Shown here: piece by piece, positions 26,774-35,967 of the stretch | Numbering within the stretch: position 1 is the stretch's first letter | Layout of the letters: each line of letters begins with the position of its first letter | Assembly: GCA_050008495.1 (NCBI GenBank) | Contig: JBEKMN010000029.1 | Span: 8,542-72,541 of the forward strand | Length of the DNA stretch: 64,000 bases | Source: CAVROP01 sp050008495 | GTDB taxonomy: Bacteria; Acidobacteriota; Terriglobia; UBA7540 | Direction: 5' to 3' | Position numbers and translations under genes: made by a program | The notes under the pieces: model-generated | What the model saw: the letters and a program-made list of their open reading frames with translations, nothing else | Databases searched by the model: none | Told to the model about the DNA's origin: nothing

Positions 26774-27977
26774 TCACCCGGAAGGTGTCGCGGGCGATCA
26801 GTAACTCCTCATTGGTCGGAATGACGAAGATTCGGACGCGGCTGGAGGCGGTGGAGATTTCGCTCGACTTGGCGACGGCCTCCTGGTTCCGGGCCGAGTC
26901 GATCTCATAACCCAGCTCCGCCAGTCCCTGACAGGTTTTCTCGCGCACCAGCGGCGCGTTCTCACCGATGCCTCCCGTGAAAACCAGGCCGTCGACGTGG
27001 CCCAGCACGGCCGTGTAGGCGCCAATGTACTTCCGCAGGCGATAGCAGAACGAGTCGATCGCCGTCTCCGACTGCGTGTCGCCTTTTGCCGCGGCGTCGA
27101 TCAGCTCCCGCATGTCGTTCGAGTCTCCCGAAATGCCGTACAGGCCGCTGAACCTATTTAACAGCGTAGATACATCGTGAATGGTTAATTCATCTTTTGA
27201 CATTAGATAGAGAATGATGGCCGGGTCGATGTCGCCGCAGCGCGTGCCCATCAACAACCCCTCGAGCGGCGTGAAACCCATCGAAGTGTCAACCGACTGG
27301 CCTTTCTCGATGGCGGTAATCGAACAGCCGTTGCCCAGGTGAGCCGTAATGAGGTTGGCCTCGTCTTTGCGCTTGCCGAGCATCTGCCGGCAATAGAACG
27401 CCACATAGCGATGCGAGGTGCTGTGGAAGCCGTAGCGCCGGATTCTGTAACGCCGGTAATAGGAATAGGGCAGGCCGTAGAGATAAGCTTTGGGAGGCAT
27501 GGTGTGATGAAACGCCGTGTCAAACACTGCAACTTGCGGGACCTGGGGGAAGACTTTTCGCGCTACAAGATATCCGCGCAGGTTGTGGGGATTGTGCAGG
27601 GGGGCCAGTTCGCTGCACTGCTGGATGACCTCCACCACTTCCTCGTCGATCATCACCGAGGCCGAATAGCGCTCCCCGCCATGAACCACGCGATGTCCCA
27701 CCGCCTCGATCTGTGAAATGTCTCCAAGAGCCTTAGCTTCCTTAAGAGCTTGAATGCAGCGCGTAAGAGCCGTCTGGTAGTCCAGCATCTCCTCCCTTAC
27801 GCTCTGAGCAGGGTTGGGCGGCACGGCCAGATGCAACACCGCTTCGTCCGTTCCAATCTTCTCGACGCTCCCCTTGGCGATACAACGATCCGCGTTCGCC
27901 GCGATCATCTCCACACTGGTCTCGATCAGTTGGAACTTGATTGAGGAGCTGCCGCAGTTGAGCACCAGGATTTTCAT
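26748..27977 (-). CDS. ackA: Acetate kinase
   Basis: The 409-residue enzyme interconverts acetate plus ATP and acetyl phosphate. Signature motifs are intact: VLNCGSSSIKF at the N terminus, VGHRVVHGGERY, the catalytic region HLGNGCSITAI, and FTGGIGENA near the C terminus. No phosphotransacetylase gene is adjacent. The last 26 bases overlap the convergent CheB-CheR gene. I choose the ATG at 27977 (MKILVLNCG); a TTG two codons earlier is possible. Confidence 0.95.
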   Translation of the reverse strand: MKILVLNCGSSSIKFQLIETSVEMIAANADRCIAKGSVEKIGTDEAVLHLAVPPNPAQSVREEMLDYQTALTRCIQALKEAKALGDISQIEAVGHRVVHGGERYSASVMIDEEVVEVIQQCSELAPLHNPHNLRGYLVARKVFPQVPQVAVFDTAFHHTMPPKAYLYGLPYSYYRRYRIRRYGFHSTSHRYVAFYCRQMLGKRKDEANLITAHLGNGCSITAIEKGQSVDTSMGFTPLEGLLMGTRCGDIDPAIILYLMSKDELTIHDVSTLLNRFSGLYGISGDSNDMRELIDAAAKGDTQSETAIDSFCYRLRKYIGAYTAVLGHVDGLVFTGGIGENAPLVREKTCQGLAELGYEIDSARNQEAVAKSSEISTASSRVRIFVIPTNEELLIARDTFRVIKGLPIPS

Positions 27978-28424
27978 AATCAACCTGCCTTTTCCTTTAG
28001 ATCAGAATGCCATCGGCATGCCGTGTTCTGCAACCGGATTCCCGGCGAGGAGGTGATGTGGTGCGGGCGTCCCGCCCGCTGTCGCGGGAGCGTCCCGCTC
28101 CCGCGCACGGGCAAAGCCTGTCCTGAGCACTGCGAAGGAATGCCCCTGCCGCAGCGGGCGGGACGCCCGCACCACACGCTTTGAAGACACCGCAAATTTG
28201 TGTTTTCCCGCCAAACTCGTAAAGGTATAATCCCGTACCGTAAGAGAGTCATTCCGGAAGCTCTGGTGTAGAGCACTTTCACTTCTCAGGTTGCGTCAGG
28301 CATTCGCCGATATCGTGGGGAGGAGCCTGGGGCGCATATTTCCAACCCGGACCGGCCGGAACGAGACGGCCGGGGTTATCTCGGCCGGGAGCAATTGGCG
28401 GGAGAGATTGAGGGGAAATTCACC
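27978..28424. other. Intergenic stretch with a GC-rich palindromic repeat
   Basis: No gene is seen. 28058-28178 is a dispersed repeat. The rest separates the divergent acetate kinase and chitinase genes and holds the promoters of both, which I could not place. Confidence 0.5.
28058..28178. repeat. Dispersed repeat, GCGGGCGTCCCGCCCGC family
   Basis: Nested palindromes (GCGGGCGTCCCGCCCGC, GGGAGCGTCCCGCTCCC) are followed by an inverted outer arm ending GGGACGCCCGCACCAC. The family recurs at 29823, 44749, 45247 and 60303. Confidence 0.8.
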
Positions 28425-29786
28425 ATGACGAACGGGTCTCGAATCAAACCGTGGCGTGCTGGCGTAGTCAGCTTCATCGTATCGCTGGCTTGCGCGGCGA
28501 CGTTGTTGGCCGGCGGCCCTAACCGCCAGGGTAAGATTCTGGCGGGGTTCTTCGAGGCATGGAGCATTTATTACGCCAATTACAACATCGCTGATCTGCA
28601 GAACAACGGGGTCGCCAACCGGCTCTCGCACTTCATCTACGCCTTTGCCAATGTGTCGGCAGACTCATCCAACCCGTCGTCGGACGCATGCACCATTGCG
28701 GACACTTGGGCTGATTACGAAACTCCGAACCTTCCGCCCGTCGGCAATATCGCGGATCAAGGGCCGCTTTACGGCAACTTCGCGGAGATCCTGAAGCTCA
28801 AACAACTTCATCCCCGTCTGCGAACCCTGATTTCTCTCGGCGGCGCGGGTGCGACGAACACCATGGCTTTCTCGATCGCAGCCAGCACGCAGGCCGGCCG
28901 CCAGGCGCTTGCCTCCTCATGCCTCAACCTGTTCATCACTGGCAACGTAGCCAGCGGCGTCAGCGCTCCGGGCCTCTTCGATGGGATTCACATCGACTGG
29001 GAATTCCCCACGGCGACCGACACGCAGAACTTCACACTCTTGTTGCAGGAATTCCGCAAGCAACTGAACGCGCTGGGCAAGGCCAACGGCAAATACTACG
29101 AGCTCTCTTTCGACGGGCCGGCAGGCGAGCAGAATTATTCCAACATCGACCTCGCGAAGGCAGCCAAGCTGGTGGATTTCATTACCATCGATGGCTACAA
29201 CTACAATGGGACTTGGGAAAACGTTGCCAATCACGCTTCGCCGCTGTTCGATTCCAGGAAAGACCCTGAATTCGGCGAGGGTCTCTGCATTGCCTGTACC
29301 GTGAACGCCTACCTGGGCGCCGGCGTGCCTCCGTCCAAGTACGTCATGGGCGTGCCTCTGTATGGAGCGGGGTGGACGGGCATTCCGAACGTGAATCATG
29401 GGCTCTATCAGACTTCGACGGCTGACCCTTGGGCGGCTCCTGTTCTTCTGGCGAACGGAAGCGGCTTGTGCACCGACACAACCGGCAGCACTCCGGGATG
29501 CGACGCGTTGTTGACTGCGGGCGCGGCCACTTATTCCACGCTTTCAACCCTCACCGCCAACGGGTACAGCCGCTATTTCGACCCGGTCAGCGTTGCGGCC
29601 TGGCTCTACGACCCCACCACGGGAACCTTCTGGTTCTATGATGATCCCTTCACGGCGGCCCTGAAGACAGTTTACGTTCAGACGCGCGTACCGGGCGGAC
29701 TGGGCGGGAATTTTGTGTGGGCCCTCAAAGACGATGACGCCAACGGAACCATGGTGAAGACGCTGGCCGTCGGGCTCGGACGCTGA
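28425..29786 (+). CDS. Exported GH18 chitinase-like protein
   Basis: The 453-residue protein has a signal peptide (to about residue 28) and a GH18 TIM barrel. The start of the barrel reads KILAGFFEAWSIYYANYN, strand 3 has LISLGGAG (SxGG motif), and strand 4 carries the catalytic signature FDGIHIDWEF with the proton-donor Glu. It should cut beta-1,4-GlcNAc polymers outside the cell. The ATG at 28425 follows GAGGGG; an earlier GTG at 28395 is unlikely. Confidence 0.88.
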   Translation: MTNGSRIKPWRAGVVSFIVSLACAATLLAGGPNRQGKILAGFFEAWSIYYANYNIADLQNNGVANRLSHFIYAFANVSADSSNPSSDACTIADTWADYETPNLPPVGNIADQGPLYGNFAEILKLKQLHPRLRTLISLGGAGATNTMAFSIAASTQAGRQALASSCLNLFITGNVASGVSAPGLFDGIHIDWEFPTATDTQNFTLLLQEFRKQLNALGKANGKYYELSFDGPAGEQNYSNIDLAKAAKLVDFITIDGYNYNGTWENVANHASPLFDSRKDPEFGEGLCIACTVNAYLGAGVPPSKYVMGVPLYGAGWTGIPNVNHGLYQTSTADPWAAPVLLANGSGLCTDTTGSTPGCDALLTAGAATYSTLSTLTANGYSRYFDPVSVAAWLYDPTTGTFWFYDDPFTAALKTVYVQTRVPGGLGGNFVWALKDDDANGTMVKTLAVGLGR

Positions 29787-29822
29787 GCTATCCTCAATCG
29801 GTCACCCTTCACTTCGCTCTGT

Positions 29823-29917
29823 GTCGCGCGGGCGTCTCGCCCGCTGTCGCGAGGGCATCTTGCCCACGCGCGGGAGCGGGACGCTCCCGCGACAGCGGGC
29901 GGGACGCCCGCTCCACA
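29823..29917. repeat. Dispersed repeat, GCGGGCGTCTCGCCCGC family
   Basis: Palindromic units (GCGGGCGTCTCGCCCGC, GGGAGCGGGACGCTCCC, GCGGGCGGGACGCCCGC) fill the gap between the chitinase gene and the convergent small HMA-like gene, where they could terminate both. Confidence 0.8.
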
Positions 29918-29930
29918 GCGCCAGGCGGCG

Positions 29931-30233
29931 CTACCCCTTCTTGTTGGCGGGGCTCAGGCCTTCGATCGGCCAGGCGAAATCTCTGAATTCACCAGTGTGA
30001 TCTATGCTGCCGGCGGCAATGGGCTTTTCGGGTTCTACCGGGATCCCCGCCTTGCGCACCCGCGCCAGGAGCTCGGCCTCGTGCATTCGCGAGGCATCGT
30101 ATTCGACCACCAGAAACGAGCCATCCACGGAAAGACCTCGGATGCCATAAACCGTGGAGAATCCGTGCAGGCGCTCAAAGTCCTGCGGAGATAATTCACG
30201 CTGTAGCTGATAACGCGTGGTCAAGAATGTCAT
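29931..30233 (-). CDS. Small HMA-fold-like protein lacking metal cysteines
   Basis: The 100-residue protein follows the P-type ATPase on the same strand. Residues 1-70 show the beta-alpha-beta rhythm of heavy-metal-associated domains (VYGIRGLSVDGSFLVVEYDA, then HEAELLARVRKAGIPVEP), but the CxxC metal site is missing. It may be an HMA relative that has lost metal binding, or an unrelated ferredoxin-like fold. GAGG lies seven bases before the ATG at 30233. A link to the ATPase rests only on position. Confidence 0.6.
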   Translation of the reverse strand: MTFLTTRYQLQRELSPQDFERLHGFSTVYGIRGLSVDGSFLVVEYDASRMHEAELLARVRKAGIPVEPEKPIAAGSIDHTGEFRDFAWPIEGLSPANKKG

Positions 30234-30255
30234 GGGTGAACCTCGATGGGAGAGT

Positions 30256-30421
30256 TCTTTGTCCGTGCTCCGTCGTCCGTGGTCAGTTTTCCTTGGTAAC
30301 AAGACAGCTTCCTCTTCGTGATTTTTCCCCGCCCCTGATGCCCCGCTACAGCCGGGGAAGGGACCAAGGGTGGGGGCAACGGACGACCGACAACGGACCA
30401 CGGACAACGGACTACGGACCG
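30256..30421. repeat. Dispersed repeat, GTCCGTGGTC/ACGGACAACGG family
   Basis: GTCCGTGCTCCGTCGTCCGT at the left and ACAACGGACCACGGACAACG at the right form an inverted pair around a spacer containing a second palindrome (CCCCGCC.../GGGGAAGGG). The family recurs inside the coding region at 45718-45838. Confidence 0.7.
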
Positions 30422-30430
30422 ACTTTCCGC

Positions 30431-32953
30431 CTACAGTTGCAGCCTGCGCAACCGCAGCGCGTTGCTGATGACGGAGACGGAACTGAACGTCATGGCCGCG
30501 GCCGCGACCATGGGGCTCAGCAGCAGGCCCAGAAGCGGATAAAGTACTCCCGCCGCCAACGGCACTCCCAGACTATTGTAAGCCAGCGCGAAGAAAAGGT
30601 TCTGGCGGATATTGCGCATGGTGCCTTTACTCAGGCGGCGCGCCCGCACGATGCCGCGCAGATCTCCTTTGACCAGGATGATCCCGGCGCTCTCGATGGC
30701 CACATCCGTTCCGGTTCCCATGGCGATGCCAACCTGCGCCAGCGCCAGCGAGGGGGCGTCGTTCACGCCGTCTCCGGCCATAGCCACCACGCGCCCTTCC
30801 GCCTGAAGCCGCTGGATGACTTTGCCCTTCGCTTCCGGCAGAACCTCTCCTTCGACTTCATCGATGCCCAGTTCTCGCGCCACGGCCATGGCGGTTCGGC
30901 GCGCATCGCCGGTAAGCATTACAATGCGAATGCCATCCTGCTGCAGCGCCCGCAAGGCTTCCGGGGCGGTGGCTTTGATGGGATCGGTCACCGCCAGCAA
31001 ACCACACGCAACCCCATCGACAGCCACGAAGACCACGGTCTGGCCCTCGGCGCGAAGTTCGCCGGCTTTGGCGTCCAGCGCGGTCAAGCCGGTCTTCAAC
31101 CTCTCGAACAGGCGGTGGTTTCCAAGGGCCACGGATTTGCCCTCGACCTCTCCCGTCACGCCTTCGCCGCTGAGGGAACGGAATTCTCGAGCCTCGCCGA
31201 GCGCGAGTTCTCTTTCCAGCGCCCCGGCCACGATGGCCGCGGCCAGCGGGTGTTCGCTCCCCCGCTCGAGAGTTGCGGCCAGGCGAAGCACTTCCGCCAC
31301 GTCCCACCCGGGCTGAGGATGAACCGAGGCAAGGCGCGGTTTACCCTCCGTCAGCGTGCCGGTCTTGTCCACCACCAGCGTGTCTACTTTCTCGAGCACC
31401 TCGAGCGCCTCGGCATTCTTGATCAACACGCCCGCCTGCGCGCCACGGCCCGTCCCCACCATAATCGACATCGGCGTGGCAAGCCCCAGCGCGCAGGGGC
31501 AGGCGATGATGAGCACTGCCACCGCGTTCACCAGCGCGAAGGCGAACCGCGGTTGCGGGCCCACGCTTGCCCAGATGACAAAGGTCAGCACGGAAATTAA
31601 AACTACCGCCGGAACAAAATAGGAAGAGACCACGTCCGCCAGGCGCTGGATGGGCGCGCGGCTTCGCTGCGCCTCGGAGACGAGTCGCACAATGTGCGCC
31701 AGCAGCGTGTCGCTGCCGACGCGCTCCGCCCGCATCAGAAAGCTCCCCGAGCCGTTCACCGTCCCGCCCGTCACCCGATCTCCGGTTTTCTTCTCGACCG
31801 GGATGGGCTCGCCGGTCACCAGCGATTCGTCAATCGAACTCGAGCCTTCAACGATCACGCCATCCGTCGCGACCTTTTCTCCAGGGCGGACGCGCACCCG
31901 ATCTCCCACTGCCAGGCGGTCGAGCGGCACGTCGTCCTCGCTGCCGTTGTCGCGCACCACGCGCGCCGTCTTGGGCGCAAGTCCTAACAGTCCCCGGATC
32001 GCGCTGCTCGTCTGGGCTCGGGCGCGAAGCTCCAGCACCTGGCCCAGGAGGACCAGGGTGGTGATCACGGCCGATGCTTCGAAGTACACCGGAACCTCGC
32101 CGCCCGCGCCGCGAAACGACTCCGGGAAACTGCCGGGAATGAGAACCGCGGCCAGGCTGTAAACATAGGCGGTGCCCGTGCCGATGGCGATCAGCGTAAA
32201 CATGTTCAGGTGGCGATTGACGAGCGAGGCCCAGCCGCGCTCGAAGAACGGCCAGCCGCCCCAAAGGACTACCGGCGAGGCCAACGCGAGTTGCGCCAGG
32301 CTGAGCAGGCGCGCGGAAAAGGCGTGCTGGAGCGGTTGCCCCGGAATCATGTCCGACATCGCGAGGAGAAAGACGGGAAGCGTCAAGGTCAGGCACACCC
32401 AGAATCGACGGGTCATCAAAACCAATTCAGGGTTCGCTTTCTCCGCCGCGGCCACGGTGCGCGGCTCCAAGGCCATGCCGCAGATGGGGCAAGTTCCAGG
32501 CCCGTCACGCACCACCTCCGGGTGCATGGGACAGGTGTAAATCGCAGTCGCCCCCGCGCCGTAGGGCCGAACAGCGTTCGGCCCCGGGCGAACCGCGTTC
32601 GGCCCCGGGCGAACAGCGTTCGGCCCCGGGCGAGCCGCGTTCGGCCCCGGGCGAGCCGCGTTCGGCCCCGGGCGAGCGCTGCTCGCCCCTACGCCGGAGC
32701 TCAGATATTGGCTTGGATTAGCGCGGAAGTTCTCCAGGCAGGAAGGGTTGCAGAAAAAGTATTCTTTCTCCTCGTGGACGTAACTGCCCACCGCATCCTC
32801 GCGGCTGATCTCCATGCCGCATACGGGATCGATAACAGTCCCGCTTGCCGGCGCAAGCTGGCTTGGCCGCTCGCCGCCGCTTCGGTCATCAGCTTGGTTC
32901 CCCACAGCCCTTATTGTCTCACGCCGTGCAATTTCCGGAACGACGCAAGGCAC
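30431..32953 (-). CDS. copA: Copper-type P1B ATPase with YHS and metal-binding N-terminal domains
   Basis: The 840-residue pump exports a soft metal, most likely Cu(I), using ATP. N-terminal order: a YHS domain (VIDPVCGMEISREDAVG), an insert of PGPNAAR repeats, a CPMHPEVV...CPICGM metal-binding motif, then eight membrane helices. Pump motifs are intact: TGEPIPVEK, CPCALGLATP (metal site), DKTGTLTEGKP (phosphorylated Asp), SEHPLAAAI and GDGVNDAPSLA. The 5' end overlaps the epimerase gene by 43 bases if the GTG at 32953 is used; a GTG at 32905 would avoid this and remove only 16 residues. Confidence 0.9.
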   Translation of the reverse strand: MPCVVPEIARRETIRAVGNQADDRSGGERPSQLAPASGTVIDPVCGMEISREDAVGSYVHEEKEYFFCNPSCLENFRANPSQYLSSGVGASSARPGPNAARPGPNAARPGPNAVRPGPNAVRPGPNAVRPYGAGATAIYTCPMHPEVVRDGPGTCPICGMALEPRTVAAAEKANPELVLMTRRFWVCLTLTLPVFLLAMSDMIPGQPLQHAFSARLLSLAQLALASPVVLWGGWPFFERGWASLVNRHLNMFTLIAIGTGTAYVYSLAAVLIPGSFPESFRGAGGEVPVYFEASAVITTLVLLGQVLELRARAQTSSAIRGLLGLAPKTARVVRDNGSEDDVPLDRLAVGDRVRVRPGEKVATDGVIVEGSSSIDESLVTGEPIPVEKKTGDRVTGGTVNGSGSFLMRAERVGSDTLLAHIVRLVSEAQRSRAPIQRLADVVSSYFVPAVVLISVLTFVIWASVGPQPRFAFALVNAVAVLIIACPCALGLATPMSIMVGTGRGAQAGVLIKNAEALEVLEKVDTLVVDKTGTLTEGKPRLASVHPQPGWDVAEVLRLAATLERGSEHPLAAAIVAGALERELALGEAREFRSLSGEGVTGEVEGKSVALGNHRLFERLKTGLTALDAKAGELRAEGQTVVFVAVDGVACGLLAVTDPIKATAPEALRALQQDGIRIVMLTGDARRTAMAVARELGIDEVEGEVLPEAKGKVIQRLQAEGRVVAMAGDGVNDAPSLALAQVGIAMGTGTDVAIESAGIILVKGDLRGIVRARRLSKGTMRNIRQNLFFALAYNSLGVPLAAGVLYPLLGLLLSPMVAAAAMTFSSVSVISNALRLRRLQL
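32561..32697. repeat. 21-bp tandem array inside copA
   Basis: Five near-identical 21-base units start with GTTCGGCCCCGGGCGA at 32576, 32597, 32618, 32639 and 32660. They sit inside a dispersed repeat bounded by CGTAGGGCCGAAC and GCTCGCCCCTACG. Because 21 is a multiple of three, the reading frame of copA continues through them and yields a PGPNA(A/V)R heptapeptide ladder in the linker between the YHS and metal-binding domains. Confidence 0.9.
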
Positions 32954-33759
32954 TTTTCTGCCGTCTCCATTTCCGGGTAGTCGCTGCCCTCCTGCTCGAT
33001 CAGGTAGTACTCGATTCCGCCCGTCGTTTCAGCGGCTGCAAAGAGCTTCTTCCACGGTGCAACCCCTTCGCCAGTCAGCACTTTGTATCCCCGCTGAGAA
33101 GACCAATCCTTGACATGCATGGAGCGGATGCGGCCGGGGTTTTGCTTGATCCAGGCCACAGGGTCGCCGCCCGCCTCGAGACACGTCCCCACATCGAATT
33201 GCAGCATGATATCTTTGTCCAGCGTTGCGGAAAGCACCTCCATGGGCCTCCGCCCTTCGGCGGGCCGCCATTCGGCATCATGGTTGTGATAGCCTGCATG
33301 CAGGCCCTGGCGTTTCATGGTGTCCTCGGCCCTATTCAGGGTTTCCGCCACGCGTTTGTAGCCATCCAGGCCTTTCAATTCGCCGGGACTCGCCAACACC
33401 ACGTAGCGGCACCCGAGCGTTTTATTGAGATCCATCGCTTTGCCAAGGCCCTCCGGGGTAAACGAATTCAAGCCATTATGAGTAGAGTAACAATGGATGC
33501 CGAGTTCATCCAGTTCGGCGCGCACTTTGCCGGCATAATCGGTTGTCCAGTCGTAGTAAGGCGCGTAGAATTCCACACACTTGTAACCCATGCGCGCCAC
33601 GCCGCGAACGGTTCCCATCAGGTCTTTGTTCAGATCGTCGCGCACCGAGTAGAGTTCCAAGCCCACCGGAATAGATTTCGAAGTCGACGCGGCCGCCACC
33701 AGCGGCGCCGCGGCCATAGCACCAAGAAAAGTACGACGTGAAATGATATTTGTGTTCAT
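32911..33759 (-). CDS. Tat-exported sugar isomerase/epimerase-like TIM barrel
   Basis: The 282-residue protein starts with a twin-arginine signal (SRRTFLGAMAAAPLVAAA) and continues as an AP-endonuclease-2/xylose-isomerase-like barrel: VGLELYSVR, YHNHDAEW (metal-ligand region) and FDVGTCLEAGGDP. Family members isomerise or epimerise sugars with a divalent metal. The Tat signal places it in the periplasm, as for many such proteins in Acidobacteria and Planctomycetes. It is divergent from the pectate-lyase-like gene, 45 bases away. Confidence 0.85.
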   Translation of the reverse strand: MNTNIISRRTFLGAMAAAPLVAAASTSKSIPVGLELYSVRDDLNKDLMGTVRGVARMGYKCVEFYAPYYDWTTDYAGKVRAELDELGIHCYSTHNGLNSFTPEGLGKAMDLNKTLGCRYVVLASPGELKGLDGYKRVAETLNRAEDTMKRQGLHAGYHNHDAEWRPAEGRRPMEVLSATLDKDIMLQFDVGTCLEAGGDPVAWIKQNPGRIRSMHVKDWSSQRGYKVLTGEGVAPWKKLFAAAETTGGIEYYLIEQEGSDYPEMETAEKCLASFRKLHGVRQ

Positions 33760-33804
33760 GATGGGCGAATCTTATCACATAATGTTGCGCCAAGGAGAAC
33801 GACC

Positions 33805-34971
33805 ATGACAAACAGCGATTCAACCTTTTTGGGCCGTCGCGAGATGGCCAGGAGCGCTCTGAGGGGTGGCGCGGCGTTGCTCTTAGGCGCGCCAGCGTCC
33901 GCGCGGGCGCAAACGCCTACCGCTGGTCAGCAGCAGATGAATGTGCGCGACTTCGGCGCCACCGGCGACGGCAAGACCGACGACACGAAGGCCATCCAGC
34001 GCGCTCTGGACGCGGCGGGAGAAGTGCGGGGAACGGTGTTTGTGCCGCGCGGCGTGTATCTTTGCGCGGACCTCAAGATGCGCCCCAACACCGCCCTGAT
34101 GGGCGTGCCGACGTGGGATTATCACAAGCCGGGCGGAACGGCCCTGAAGCTCTCGAGCGGCGCCGCCCAATGTCTGCTCAATATCGGGGAGGCTCAGGGC
34201 GCCACGATTGACGGCCTGGGGTTCGAAGGCGCGCGGCTGGGAAAGGGCGTGCACGGTATTTTCCTCGATAAGCCGGACTACGGAAAGCACGAAGACGCCT
34301 TTCGCATCGAGCGCTGCCAGGTGCTCCGCTTCACGGGCGATGGAGTATGCCTTGCGCACGCCTGGTGCTTCTCCGTGCGGCAGTCGATGCTGGCTTACAA
34401 TGGCGGCGACGGTTTGAGCTTGCGCGGCTGGGACGGGTTCCTCAGCGACAACTGGTTTTCCGGCAACCGGCGCGCCGGTTTCGGGGCGCGCGACGAGAAT
34501 GCCTCCGTGACCTTCACCGGTAATCGCGTGGAATGGAACGGCCAGGAGAATATGGTGATCGACAGCTCGGACGGGTACCAGATTACCGGCAATTTCTTCG
34601 ACCGCGCGGGCACTTGCGGAATCGCCCTGCGCAACAGCCGCCGCGGATGCTTCTCGATCACCCTCAGCGGAAATTACTTCAAGCGGAGCGGCAAGCTGGC
34701 CGAGGCGGGCAGCCACGATTCGTCGCAGATCTGGATCGAGGGAGCAAAGGGCGTCACTTGCGTGGGCAACACCCTCTGCGCCGGACGCGACGACGGAGGC
34801 ACGGGCGTCTGGAGCCCATCCTTTGGCATCGTGTGCAAGGGCCTTCAGAACTGCGTCATCGCCAATAACGTGATGCACGAAGCCGCTCTGCGCGAACTCA
34901 TCGTGGATCAAGGCGGGCACGGCGAAGGGGTGGTGCTCAAGGATAATCCCGGGAGCCTGTTAAAGGTTTGA
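33805..34971 (+). CDS. Exported right-handed beta-helix protein, pectate-lyase-3-like
   Basis: The 388-residue protein has a Tat-like signal (LGRREMARSALRGGAALLL). The mature part opens with VRDFGATGDGKTDDTKAIQR, the signature of the pectate lyase superfamily/GH28-like beta-helix N terminus, then shows repeated coils (SDNWFSGN, FTGNRVEWN, ITGNFFDR, LSGNYFKR). It probably binds or cleaves a polysaccharide outside the membrane; catalytic residues cannot be assigned. AAGGAG lies six bases before the ATG. A terminator follows directly. Confidence 0.82.
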   Translation: MTNSDSTFLGRREMARSALRGGAALLLGAPASARAQTPTAGQQQMNVRDFGATGDGKTDDTKAIQRALDAAGEVRGTVFVPRGVYLCADLKMRPNTALMGVPTWDYHKPGGTALKLSSGAAQCLLNIGEAQGATIDGLGFEGARLGKGVHGIFLDKPDYGKHEDAFRIERCQVLRFTGDGVCLAHAWCFSVRQSMLAYNGGDGLSLRGWDGFLSDNWFSGNRRAGFGARDENASVTFTGNRVEWNGQENMVIDSSDGYQITGNFFDRAGTCGIALRNSRRGCFSITLSGNYFKRSGKLAEAGSHDSSQIWIEGAKGVTCVGNTLCAGRDDGGTGVWSPSFGIVCKGLQNCVIANNVMHEAALRELIVDQGGHGEGVVLKDNPGSLLKV

Positions 34972-34980
34972 GCTACGTAG

Positions 34981-35014
34981 CGCGGACCCCCGGTTTTGGG
35001 GTCCGCGGCTTTTT
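34981..35014 (+). terminator. Intrinsic terminator after the beta-helix gene
   Basis: CGCGGACCCC and GGGGTCCGCG form a perfect ten-base-pair stem with a seven-base loop, followed by GC and five T. It begins ten bases after the stop codon. A related CCGCGGACC sequence follows at 35031, so the hairpin may derive from a palindromic repeat. Confidence 0.75.
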
Positions 35015-35132
35015 CCAGGCCGCGGCAAACCGCGGACCTCAAGACCGAGTCTACGCTACATGCTATCATTTGCTGGGAGCAACGGGAGGCTAGTGGCGAG
35101 TATCGAAAGAATCAAAGCCCGGAGGTGACAAC

Positions 35133-35930
35133 GTGAACAACCCGCTTAATCGTCTCCGATTGCTGACCTCTCTCGTGGCGCTGACCGCGATCTACTGCCC
35201 TTTGGCCGCGCAGCAGGCGGCGCAACCCGTATCACCGGGGGTCGCGGCAGGTTCCGCGATCGCCCAGGGCGTGCGCCGCGCGACAGCCATTGCCTACTCA
35301 GCAGATGAGATCACAGTCAGGACTCTAACGTTAGCGGACGGTACCAAAATCACAGTGAAGCACTTGGCCAAGGTATATGGGGACAGCGCGGGGCGCAAAC
35401 GCTACGAGGACTTTGAGAGTAAGGGGGAATCCGCGGAGCCCGATGACTTACCTTTGTCAATAAGCATCCATGATCCGGTCGCCGGCGTCAACTACCGCCT
35501 CAATCCTCGCGATCACACGGCTCAAAAGGCGGAGATACGCAGGCCTACTCCGCCGCCTCTTCGTCAGACAACCGCCTCAGCTAATCCCGCGCCGGCGCGA
35601 GCGGTCCTGCCCCAATTCACGCATGAGGATCTCGGCACGCAAGTGATCGAAGGTGTCGAAGCGAAGGGCCAGCGCGTCACGAGCACCATCCCGGAAGGCG
35701 CTGAGGGCAATGATCAGCGCATCCAATTCAGTCAGGAAATCTGGAATTCGGTAGCAGCGCCGGGCATTATGCTGCTGAGCATCACCAATGATCCGCGCTA
35801 CGTCGAGACGGTGACGCGCCTCACTAACCTCGTGCTCGAGGAGCCGCCCGCCGAACTCTTCCAGGTGCCTGCGGATTACACCGTTAAGGAGCTACAGCCG
35901 GTGGCGAAGCCTGAGCCACCCTCGGAGTAG
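35133..35930 (+). CDS. Exported protein of unknown function (265 aa)
   Basis: A signal peptide (to about residue 26, ending PLAAQQAAQ) is followed by a beta-rich region, a Pro-rich linker near residues 137-155 and a C-terminal domain with HEDLGTQVIEGVEAKGQRVT, a motif I associate with secreted acidobacterial proteins of unknown role. No catalytic motif is seen. The GTG at 35133 is set by GGAGGTGA at 35121-35128. Confidence 0.7.
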   Translation: MNNPLNRLRLLTSLVALTAIYCPLAAQQAAQPVSPGVAAGSAIAQGVRRATAIAYSADEITVRTLTLADGTKITVKHLAKVYGDSAGRKRYEDFESKGESAEPDDLPLSISIHDPVAGVNYRLNPRDHTAQKAEIRRPTPPPLRQTTASANPAPARAVLPQFTHEDLGTQVIEGVEAKGQRVTSTIPEGAEGNDQRIQFSQEIWNSVAAPGIMLLSITNDPRYVETVTRLTNLVLEEPPAELFQVPADYTVKELQPVAKPEPPSE

Positions 35931-35967
35931 CCAAGCAACTGTGCGATAATTGGAAGAAGGAGCTGAT

